Shown: positions 57,539 through 64,000 of the stretch, in pieces | Layout of the letters: every line of letters begins with the position of its first letter | Position numbering within the stretch: the stretch's first letter is position 1 | Source: Oleiphilus messinensis | Lineage (GTDB): Bacteria > Pseudomonadota > Gammaproteobacteria > Pseudomonadales > Oleiphilaceae | DNA length: 64,000 nt | Reading direction: 5' to 3' | Assembly: GCF_002162375.1 (NCBI RefSeq) | Contig: NZ_CP021425.1 | Location: 3,914,766-3,978,765 of the forward strand | The notes under the pieces: generated by a model | What the model was told of the DNA's origin: nothing | The model's input: only the letters and a program-made list of their open reading frames with translations | The model's database searches: none | Translations under genes and position numbers: made by a program

Positions 57539-57694
57539 AGGAGTTCTCTACAAATTTCATGCAACATTGAAAACAGATGGAAAATAACTGGATTGATCCA
57601 CTGACTTTCAGTCCAGATCTGGTTGAGCCAGTTTGTCATTACGAAAATCTCAAATTGCGCTCATCAGACACCAAACCTATGTACCATTACAAAA

Positions 57695-57734
57695 TGTAGA
57701 ATAGCATCACATTTTAGAACGAAAGTACAAATTG
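57695..57734 (+). promoter_or_regulatory. Conserved upstream element, copy B
   Basis: TGTAGAATAGCATCACATTT, then TAGAACGAAAGTACAAATTG, about 300 bp upstream of the 58021 start. The second half is nearly the same as in copy C at 60551. Within the same spacer (57539-58020) a perfect palindrome ATTCAATATTGAAT is at 57856-57869. Confidence 0.55.
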
Positions 57735-57971
57735 ATCCATTATTTTCGTTTTTGATTTTAAACCTGAAATTCTTTTCGCTTAAACAAACTTTAACGCCTT
57801 TTCAGTTCGATTTAGAACATCCTTACAAAAAACTGTGATTCATTTCCGTCGTGATATTCAATATTGAATGACGACAACCTGTTGTAACAACACTTCACAA
57901 TCCCTCTCCCCATTGATTACAAATTAGCTCTTGATTACTCTGAAGTCACTCGATTCACACAACTATAAAAA

Positions 57972-58023
57972 CAGAGACACAGCGTCATCCGTTAATTTCA
58001 AAAATAACAAGGGACGTTGTATG
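57972..58023 (+). promoter_or_regulatory. Leader stem, copy B
   Basis: CAGAGACACAGCGTCATCC begins the leader. ACAGCGTC (57979-57986) pairs with GACGTTGT (58013-58020), the ATG following directly at 58021. Relative to copy A both arms have changed, yet 8 pairs remain, one of them G-U. Confidence 0.65.
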
Positions 58024-58903
58024 CACACCTGCAAACAATTGAAAACTATCTTAATCTCTATCTTTGCTTTACTCATAGGGACAATTTGTCACGCCGAGCT
58101 AAAACCAATTTCAGACGATGAAATGTCCAATGTAACCGGTCAAGCTTTCTTCTCCGTGGATAGTTACGACTATGATGGAACCGATTTCATGCGCGTGAAT
58201 CTAGGCATTGAAATCGAAACATTGCTTGACATTGGAGAGCTGGAAGTGGGTCGCTACCACCGATGGGAGAATGGAGATGCGTGTCTGGAATGCGATGGCA
58301 CCGAACCCGGTTTGGAGCGCCACGCAGCGGATCTTATGCTGGAAAACTTTTCCTTGGGACACATCGATAAAGACACTGGAGAGATCGATCCATTTTATTT
58401 AAACGAACCATTCCTCGAATTCGCGTTAGATGATCAAGGCACACCTATTGGAGTTCGTTTAGGCTTTGCGAACGCCAAAGGCTGGCTATCGGGTAACATT
58501 CAAAGTTTAACGGGAAACATCGATATCGCGATTCAGGATACCGCTTACGGTTTATCACAAATGGCTCCCGATTGTTCTGCCGGTGCATATGAATGCTTTT
58601 TGGGATTATTACTCAGCATATTGGGCCCTCCAATTCTCCAAGGCTCCCCCCTGGAAGCCGAAGCAAACCTCATCAGCCCAGAGGGTGAATTAGACCCTGT
58701 GCGCGCGAATATGGTTGGCCTGGAGAATGGGAAAGAATTCCGTGCAGATGGCACAGGTGAAATTAACTTTTTCGAGCGAGGCCTGTTGGATCTGATGATC
58801 GCGCTTACGCCGTCACGCTATAACGCACGGAGGGAGGGCGATGTTGTTATTTTTGAAGCCGCCAACTGTGACATACTAAGCGTTCCTGTTTGTTTTGATT
58901 TTA

Positions 58904-60057
58904 GGAAGGCCTGATTAATCAGCCATATTTATAGACGAAGCCCACTTTCGGCAAATCTCGTCAAAATCAGCGGGTCTTCTTCCTGATTTGCCACCTTATG
59001 TGGCCGTTACGCGCCTACAAGGCGCAACTTGCCTGTTAAACTGGCTGCAAATGCCTTTTGGCAAGCACAATATTCGCCAACGCACATTTTGTAAATACCG
59101 CATGTGCGTTCTTATCCAACCCTTTGTATCTCACTTTTTTGTAACCAAACTGGCCTTTCAGCACGCCAAATACATGCTCAACACGAGACCGTATTTTCGA
59201 TTTGAATCGGTTTGACGATCTTTCCTGATCTGAAAGCGGCCTGTTGCGATACGCCTTTCTCTGAGTGAAATCTTTGGCATTGGGAGCTCGCTCTTTAAGC
59301 ACTTCCTTTAGGCCAGCGTAAGCAGAATCCCCCCATAATCGAGTTTCATCTCCGTGAAGTAAATCTTCCAGCACCTGAGAGTCATGAACATTTGCAGGTG
59401 TCACGACAACCGAATGAATCAGCTTGGTTTTGCTGTCCACACCAATGTGTGCTTTCATGCCAAAATACCACTGGTTGCCTTTCCTAGTCTGCTTCATTTC
59501 CGGGTCGCGTTGTTTGTCTTTGTTCTTGGTTGAGCTTGGTGCGTTGATAATGCTGGCGTCAACTATCGTGCCTCGTGATACCTTTAAACCATTCTCCTCC
59601 AAATAAACATTCACTAAACGAAACAGCTCACCACCAAGATTATGCCTCTCCATCAAATGGCGAAACTTACAGATAGTCGTTTCATCTGGCACAGGTTCCT
59701 TGCCCAAATCTATCCCAACAAAAAGACGCATTGCTCTTGAGTCATAGAGTGCTTCTTCTGCACCGGGATCCGACAACTCAAACCAATGCTGGAGGAAATG
59801 AATACGAAGCATACGTTCCAAACCGACTGGCTTGCGTCCTGCGCCTTTCGGAGGTTTTGGATAATAGGGTTTTATTGCGTCACTCAATTCCTTCCACGGA
59901 ATGATTTGATTCATTTCATCAAGGAAAATCTCTTTTCGGGTTTTCTTTCGGTAAACCTCAAACCCTGTCGCTTCCAGACTCTGTTGTTTCATGTGCAAAC
60001 CAGCTTATTGTTGTTTGGGGTATGGTATATCATTTTTGTTAATTAATCAGAGATGCC
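58904..60057 (-). mobile_element. IS5-family insertion sequence, 1154 bp
   Basis: The element is bounded by 19-bp imperfect inverted repeats: left GGAAGGCCTGATTAATCAG, right (reverse complement) GGCATCTCTGATTAATTAA, 13 of 19 matching without gaps. It is flanked by a 4-bp direct repeat TTTA (58900-58903 and 60058-60061). It carries one intact transposase gene and resembles IS5 in size, ends (GGAAGG) and target duplication length. Confidence 0.93.
59036..59992 (-). CDS. IS5-family transposase
   Basis: A 318-residue DDE transposase of the IS5 group. The catalytic triad is suggested by Asp in GTIVDASIINAPSS, Asp in LWGDSAYAGL and Glu in SRVEHVFGVLKGQFG with the conserved Y-(2)-R-(3)-E-like C-terminal signature; DPEMKQTRKGNQWYFGMKAH is the typical central region. 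The start is ATG at 59992; a TTG two codons upstream is possible. It is intact, so the element may be active. It is transcribed opposite to the interrupted gene. Confidence 0.94.
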   Translation of the reverse strand: MKQQSLEATGFEVYRKKTRKEIFLDEMNQIIPWKELSDAIKPYYPKPPKGAGRKPVGLERMLRIHFLQHWFELSDPGAEEALYDSRAMRLFVGIDLGKEPVPDETTICKFRHLMERHNLGGELFRLVNVYLEENGLKVSRGTIVDASIINAPSSTKNKDKQRDPEMKQTRKGNQWYFGMKAHIGVDSKTKLIHSVVVTPANVHDSQVLEDLLHGDETRLWGDSAYAGLKEVLKERAPNAKDFTQRKAYRNRPLSDQERSSNRFKSKIRSRVEHVFGVLKGQFGYKKVRYKGLDKNAHAVFTKCALANIVLAKRHLQPV

Positions 60058-60550
60058 TTTACTAACTTTGGCAGCTTCGAGATTGGTCGGGGAACTGAAA
60101 ATGGCACTCCAGGTCTCTTCCTCTCTGTACAGACCGCAGATACCATAAAGTGGGCCCAAACCTTTGAAAACAAACCAGGTAGTGCAGTTCAAACATTCCA
60201 GGAAACCGGCTTTGGAACATTTTTCAATATCCCGAATGATGGTGTAGCCGTAACACTACAGGAGGCTATGAACGGAATCGAACGGAAACAAACTCATTTT
60301 ATCAATCGTGGTATGGGACTGTTCTGACGATTCAGTTTCAATTAAGCCTATTAAGTTTCGAGGCGGTAAGCGATTGATCCACATCAACCATCCGAAGCAT
60401 TACCCTGACTATTTATTAGAGAGTTATGGTAACGGATCGATTGCTTACCGACTTGTCAAAAACATAAAGCTCCCAAGCAGCATTTGTCATTTGTCATTTG
60501 TAACAACACTGAATCCGAAACCATAGAAATGGTCAAAAAATAGACCACAA

Positions 60551-60581
60551 TCACATTTTGGAACGAAAGTACATTTTGTTC
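60551..60581 (+). promoter_or_regulatory. Conserved upstream element, copy C
   Basis: TCACATTTTGGAACGAAAGT continuing ACATTTTGTTC, about 300 bp upstream of the 60863 start. Of the compared copies this and copy B are closest. The spacer 60328-60862 has no gene. Confidence 0.55.
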
Positions 60582-60812
60582 TTTTTCTTTCGAATTTGAT
60601 TGTCACGCGATGCTCATCACCTATTCCGAACACATCTATTACAACACCCTTCTTTTGAGAACATGCCGCCAAATTACTGTGATTTAGTTCCGCAACAATA
60701 TTCCAAAAAGAACTCGCGCAACACTTCGATACACTTTATCACTAATTGATAACACGCCAACTCTTGATTAATCTGAGACAGCTAGGTTCAGAACAATATA
60801 ATAAATAATACT

Positions 60813-60865
60813 CAGAGACACGACGTCATCCGTTCAATTCTAAAAATAAGATGGGGCGTTGTATG
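60813..60865 (+). promoter_or_regulatory. Leader stem, copy C
   Basis: CAGAGACACGACGTCATCC starts the leader. ACGACGTC (60820-60827) pairs with GGCGTTGT (60855-60862) over 8 positions including two G-U pairs, directly followed by the ATG at 60863. Confidence 0.65.
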
Positions 60866-62014
60866 AACAATATCGGCAAGCGGCTGCACTTTGGCATAAT
60901 CTCGGTGATCGCGTACCTGACCGCGTCACTCTGCCAGGCAGAACTAAAACCAATTTCGGACACAGAAATGTCCGACATAACGGGTCAGGCTTTTTTCTCA
61001 GTGGATAACTATGCCTATGAGGGTACGGAGTTCATGCGTCTTAATCTTGGACTTGAGATTGAGACGCTACTAGATATAGGTGAACTTGAGGTGGGCCGCT
61101 ACCATCGCTGGGAGAACGGTGACCCCTGTCTAGAGTGTGACGGTACTGAAGCCGGCTTGGAACGCCATCCTGCCGACCTCATGCTGAAGAATTTCTCACT
61201 CGGCCATATTAACGAAGATACGGATGAGATAGATCCATTTTACCTAAAAGATCCATTTCTTGAGTTCGCATTAGACGATCAGGGTACGCCCATTGGTGTA
61301 CGTCTCGGATTTGCCAACGCGAAGGGGTGGCTATCTGGCAACATCACAAGTCTTACCGGTAATATTGATATCGCCATCAAAGATACGGCTTATGGCCTCT
61401 CACAGATGGCGCCAGATTGCTCGGCAGGAGCGTATGAATGTTTTCTCGGGCTGCTTTTGAAAGTCTTGGGCCCGCCCATATTACAAGGCTCCCCCCTTGA
61501 GGCTGAAGCAAATCTGGTCAATCAGGAAGGCGACCTGGATCCAGTACGCGCCAATATGGTTGGCATGGAGGATGGCAAAGAGTTTCGAGCCGACGGCACT
61601 GGAGAGATTAACTTCTTTGAACGCGCCCTACTGGATTTAATGATCGCACTGACACCTTCACGCTACAATGCTCGACGAGAAGGCGATATTGTGATTTTTG
61701 AATCTGCCAACTGCGATATATTGAGCGTTCCCGTATGCTTTGACCTTTCCAACTTTGGTAGCTTCGAAATCGGTAGAGGCACCGAAACAGGAACGCCAGG
61801 CTTATTTCTCTCAGTACAGACCGCAGATACGATAAAATGGGCGCAAACCTTTGAAGAGAACCCAGGCAGCGCAGTTCAAACATTTCAAGAAACGGGATTT
61901 GGCACGTTTTTTAATATTCCCAACGATGGTGTTGCCGTCACATTGCAGGAGGCAATGAACGGCATAGATCGTAAACAAACCCACTTTATTAATCGAGGTA
62001 TGGGTCTGTTCTAA
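60863..62014 (+). CDS. DUF6160/FilA-like exported protein
   Basis: A 383-residue intact paralog of the broken gene at 58021. The signal peptide is MNNIGKRLHFGIISVIAYLT to SLCQA; ELKPISDTEMSDITGQAFFS follows, then YHRWENGDPCLECDGTE, PFLEFALDD with GVRLGFANAKGWLSG, LTGNIDIAIKD, C-x7-C in NCDILSVPVCF and the end HFINRGMGLF. An ATG at 60851 is in frame, but the conserved leader in the other loci puts the start at 60863. The two genes keep nearly the same protein despite many silent differences. Confidence 0.87.
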   Translation: MNNIGKRLHFGIISVIAYLTASLCQAELKPISDTEMSDITGQAFFSVDNYAYEGTEFMRLNLGLEIETLLDIGELEVGRYHRWENGDPCLECDGTEAGLERHPADLMLKNFSLGHINEDTDEIDPFYLKDPFLEFALDDQGTPIGVRLGFANAKGWLSGNITSLTGNIDIAIKDTAYGLSQMAPDCSAGAYECFLGLLLKVLGPPILQGSPLEAEANLVNQEGDLDPVRANMVGMEDGKEFRADGTGEINFFERALLDLMIALTPSRYNARREGDIVIFESANCDILSVPVCFDLSNFGSFEIGRGTETGTPGLFLSVQTADTIKWAQTFEENPGSAVQTFQETGFGTFFNIPNDGVAVTLQEAMNGIDRKQTHFINRGMGLF

Positions 62015-62205
62015 AAACCGCTCATAGGTAAAAATAACACATTGAGTGCGTGAAGGTTTCCTGGTTCACACAGATTTCGCGCACTCTCTTGGATGTTTTA
62101 ATCTTATCCTTCCAATATAGCCGCACGCACTCATTGGCTTGCTTGTTCACATCATCCGATAAGAGAGAGCGGATTTTGAATCTTGTCCATCTGACCGGTA
62201 AAACG

Positions 62206-63390
62206 CTAAAACAATCCCACGCCTCTATCGATATATTCCGTACGAACTCGACTGATTCCATTTAATGCTTCGTTCAAATTGAATTGAACTGCGCTATTCG
62301 GCACATTGAGGAATGCGCCTTGGGTCGCACGTAAGAAATCTTCAGGATTTGGAGCCAGCTTGGCGGTATCGACCAGCCAATCGACATCCTGTGATTGAAG
62401 CGAAATGAACACACCAGGAACGGAATCTGTTAAATAGCGTTTACCATCAATCTCTTCAATCTGTCCAACAGGTAAACTCTTGAAGTTCCCCAAATCGAAG
62501 CAGGCAGTTATCCCAAGAACCAGGCAATCTTCTACAGTAATCTCGATATCACCCGCCGGACACCAGAAAAACGAGCAATTAGGGTTATTGATGTTGCTAC
62601 TATTCAGCGGTGAAACCGTGTTAATCAACCAACGTGTCGCACCACTCACATCTTCAATCACAAATTTTTCACCGTCAGGCACCCCAGCGTACTCCGCCCT
62701 GATCGGATCCAGATTACCATTCATATCCACCAACTGCGCCTCAGTTCGAATCGGACTTCCCCCAGCAAGGTAAGGTGCGAGCGCAATTACAATTTGATCA
62801 AACAGGTTTCCGTTGGAGGACGCTTCCTGTAGCCCTTGACCTCTATCTAGAATTTCAACATTAATGTTCCCGGTAAGGGTCTGGATATCCCCGGACAGAA
62901 ACCCTTTCGAGTCGCCAAATCCAATACGTACGCCGGTCGGTTGCCCAGTCGTTTCATCAAATGAGAACTCGATAAACGGATCGTGCATTGTAAAGGGAAC
63001 GAGCTCTCCTTCTTGATACTGGGAGCCATCTGCTTTCAATGGTCTGGGAGACTGGGGATTATTTTGATAATAGGCATCGCTGTATATACCGCCCAAACCA
63101 AAATTATTAATCAATACATCAGAAGAGCCTGCTTTTTCACCTGCGCGCTCGTATCGCCCCAACTCAAGAACATCCGCGTTGAGTACAGTCTCAACATCGA
63201 GACCTAAGTTGATCCGGGTGTAAGACGTATTTTTTAAAGGATCGGGATGGTCGTACTGGTCAATACTGAACATGGCTTTACCCGATACAGACGCAAGCTC
63301 GGAATCATCCATAGCCTTCAATTCCGCGTGTAGACCGGGCACGCTCAAGCAAACCGCAATGACTGAGGAAACTAGAACCTTACGCATCAT
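62206..63390 (-). CDS. DUF6160/FilA-like exported protein
   Basis: A 394-residue paralog close to the 56240 product. A short signal peptide (MMRKVLVSSVIAVCLSVPGL then HAELK) precedes ELKAMDDSELASVSGKAMFS; note GKA replaces the usual GQA. The DPFIEFSFDE and GVRIGFGDSKGFLSG core, DCLVLGITACF and the end RTEYIDRGVGLF match the family. AGGGGG lies 9 bases before the ATG. Its start overlaps the stop of a 51-codon upstream frame (ACATGATG), and the family leader lies ahead of that frame instead of ahead of this gene. Confidence 0.87.
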   Translation of the reverse strand: MMRKVLVSSVIAVCLSVPGLHAELKAMDDSELASVSGKAMFSIDQYDHPDPLKNTSYTRINLGLDVETVLNADVLELGRYERAGEKAGSSDVLINNFGLGGIYSDAYYQNNPQSPRPLKADGSQYQEGELVPFTMHDPFIEFSFDETTGQPTGVRIGFGDSKGFLSGDIQTLTGNINVEILDRGQGLQEASSNGNLFDQIVIALAPYLAGGSPIRTEAQLVDMNGNLDPIRAEYAGVPDGEKFVIEDVSGATRWLINTVSPLNSSNINNPNCSFFWCPAGDIEITVEDCLVLGITACFDLGNFKSLPVGQIEEIDGKRYLTDSVPGVFISLQSQDVDWLVDTAKLAPNPEDFLRATQGAFLNVPNSAVQFNLNEALNGISRVRTEYIDRGVGLF

Positions 63391-63542
63391 GTTATCGAAC
63401 CCCCTACCACAGAGCTCAAAACTGGGTTAATTGTCCGTTTTCTATTGAACATTTGACCTTCATAAACTGGATTGCAGGCAAAACGAATACAATCGCCAAA
63501 TGCAGCATCCATTGAATACAATTGCCGGTTGATCGTGGTCAT
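63387..63542 (-). CDS. Upstream leader frame overlapping the 62206-63390 gene
   Basis: A 51-codon frame starts at the ATG (63542) that follows the conserved leader stem and ends with a TGA inside the ATGATG start of the DUF6160-like gene. The peptide begins MTTINRQLYSMDAAFGDCIR and ends SSVVGGSIT; it has no recognisable domain. Position, overlap and leader suggest translational coupling or control, or it may be a remnant of an N-terminal extension as seen in the 56240 protein. Translation is not shown. Confidence 0.5.
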   Translation of the reverse strand: MTTINRQLYSMDAAFGDCIRFACNPVYEGQMFNRKRTINPVLSSVVGGSIT

Positions 63543-63591
63543 ACAACGCCTTTTTTATTTGAGTAATACGAGGATTGACGTCGTGTCTCTG
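63540..63591 (-). promoter_or_regulatory. Leader stem, copy D
   Basis: On the minus strand the leader starts CAGAGACACGACGTC (63591 downward). Arm ACGACGTC (63584-63577) pairs with GGCGTTGT (63550-63543), the ATG of the 51-codon frame following at 63542. It has two G-U pairs, as in copy C. Confidence 0.62.
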
Positions 63592-63673
63592 AATTTTTTT
63601 AGTTGTTGTGAAGAGTAAGAGTAGCGGAAGGTTATTCTAGAATCAGTAGTAGTTAGCGGTGCTTTCTGTTACT

Positions 63674-63697
63674 AAAAGTGAACATATGATCACTTTT
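63674..63697. promoter_or_regulatory. Operator-like inverted repeat
   Basis: AAAAGTGA (63674-63681) and TCACTTTT (63690-63697) are perfect inverted arms around 8 bp. It lies about 130 bp upstream of leader D and could be a regulator site. The rest of 63592-63808 shows nothing recognisable. Confidence 0.4.
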
Positions 63698-63808
63698 GTA
63701 ATCTCATTAAAGTTAAAGAGAGGCACTAACGATATATTGATGTGAAGAAAGTTGAAGTGATGGAAGCCAGCTTAAAAGACAATGATACAGTATCGGAATT
63801 TTACACAT

Positions 63809-63845
63809 AAAAAAACCCCAGTGGTGTTTACCACTGGGGTTTTTA
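63809..63845 (-). terminator. rRNA operon terminator
   Basis: AAAAACCCCAGTGG / CCACTGGGGTTTTT with a TGTTTA loop, directly after the 5S gene and with T-runs for either direction. Confidence 0.93.
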
Positions 63846-63850
63846 ATTAG

Positions 63851-63969
63851 GAGCCTGACAATGACCTACTCTCACATGGGGAGACCCCACACTACCATCG
63901 GCGCTGGACGGTTTCACTACTGAGTTCGGTATGGGATCAGGTGGTTCACGTCCGCTATGATCGTCAGAC
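63851..63969 (-). rRNA. rrf: 5S ribosomal RNA
   Basis: On the minus strand the sequence begins GTCTGACGATCATAGC and contains GAACCACCTGATCCC, CGAACTCAGTAGTGAAAC, CGCCGATGGTAGTGTGGGGT and ends GTAGGTCATTGTCAGGCTC. The ends pair over about 9 positions. It is very close to the Pseudomonas-type 5S. The 23S and 16S genes lie beyond the right edge. Exact ends are estimated to within 1-2 nt. Confidence 0.95.
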
Positions 63970-64000
63970 AAAACAAGTTGATCGTATGCGTTCTGTCTTT

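Larger units (their letters stand above)
58021..60327 (+). pseudogene. DUF6160/FilA-like gene split by an IS5-type insertion
   Basis: The 5' part (58021-58903) encodes 294 residues with a signal peptide (TILISIFALLIGTICHA) and ELKPISDDEMSNVTGQAFFS, then DPFYLNEPFLEFALDD and GVRLGFANAKGWLSG, up to NCDILSVPVCFD. Translation then runs into the insertion and stops after RKA. The 3' part (60062-60327) gives NFGSFEIGRG through FINRGMGLF. Removing the element and one TTTA copy restores a continuous frame of 382 codons, one shorter than its paralog at 60863, showing a recent insertion into a working gene. Confidence 0.93.

Noticed and set aside
48740-63390. Interpretation of the cluster as a prophage or integrative element
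   Set aside because: No integrase, phage structural genes or attachment-site duplication was seen; only one small insertion sequence is present.
1-64000. CRISPR arrays
   Set aside because: No spaced direct repeats of 23-40 bp were seen; the repeats present are a hexamer array and short tandem units.

Overview
The window reads as chromosome of a free-living, motile, marine-type gammaproteobacterium (Pseudomonadales/Oceanospirillales, perhaps near Alcanivorax or Ketobacter; this placement is inference from gene content and order). The main clues are the block gyrA-pheA-hisC-tyrA/aroA-cmk-rpsA-ihfB-lapA-pyrF, a fused TyrA-AroA, a MotY flagellar stator protein, a PhaB-type acetoacetyl-CoA reductase, a VolA-like surface lipase and a 5S rRNA of Pseudomonas type. 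Base composition is close to 50% GC; intergenic regions are clearly AT-richer.

Layout. 1-10 kb: YbbA/YbbP-type ABC transporter (permease cut by the window edge) divergent from the TesA esterase, a tandem universal stress protein, tRNA-Asn and tRNA-Pro, aminopeptidase ApeB, two small unknown genes, a small outer-membrane beta-barrel protein and the 23S rRNA methyltransferase RlmKL. 10-17 kb: rmf, pyrD, an AT-rich spacer with a cluster of DnaA-box-like sites, a cation-diffusion-facilitator transporter, uvrB, an aminotransferase and a second tRNA-Asn. 17-29 kb: one long minus-strand run (gyrA to pyrF) for aromatic amino acids, histidine, translation, DNA topology and pyrimidines; serC and lapB, which sit in this run in some relatives, are missing here. 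29-48.6 kb: housekeeping and signalling genes (tandem-receiver diguanylate cyclase, purU, phhB, class I fumarase, lipase, argG, motY, pyrC, rnt, peroxiredoxin, phaB, an M16 protease, sbcB).

The accessory part is 48.7-63.6 kb, ending at a ribosomal RNA operon (5S at the right edge, minus strand). It holds a 1408-residue repeat protein with an N-terminal DUF4214-like region and eleven beta-rich repeats of about 110 residues, followed by six paralogous exported proteins of a DUF6160/FilA-like family. All six share a leader, an N-terminal D/N-x-E/S-L/M-x-x-x-(S/T)GQA box and a C-terminal I-(D/N)-R-x-x-GLF end, except that one has lost its end to a 1154-bp IS5-type element inserted with a 4-bp TTTA target duplication. 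Four of the six loci carry the same 5' leader, in which an 8-bp stem with compensating G-U pairs would place the ribosome-binding site next to or within a helix ending right at a start codon. In one locus that start codon opens a separate 51-codon leader reading frame overlapping the protein gene. This family, its leader RNA and a conserved element about 300 bp upstream are the strongest candidates for something undescribed.

Other points worth a look are a (GAAGTA)16 hexanucleotide array beside pyrF, phased 20-bp direct repeats ahead of one DUF6160-like gene, and the DnaA-box cluster between pyrD and the cation transporter. All family names are from recognition of sequence motifs without database searches.
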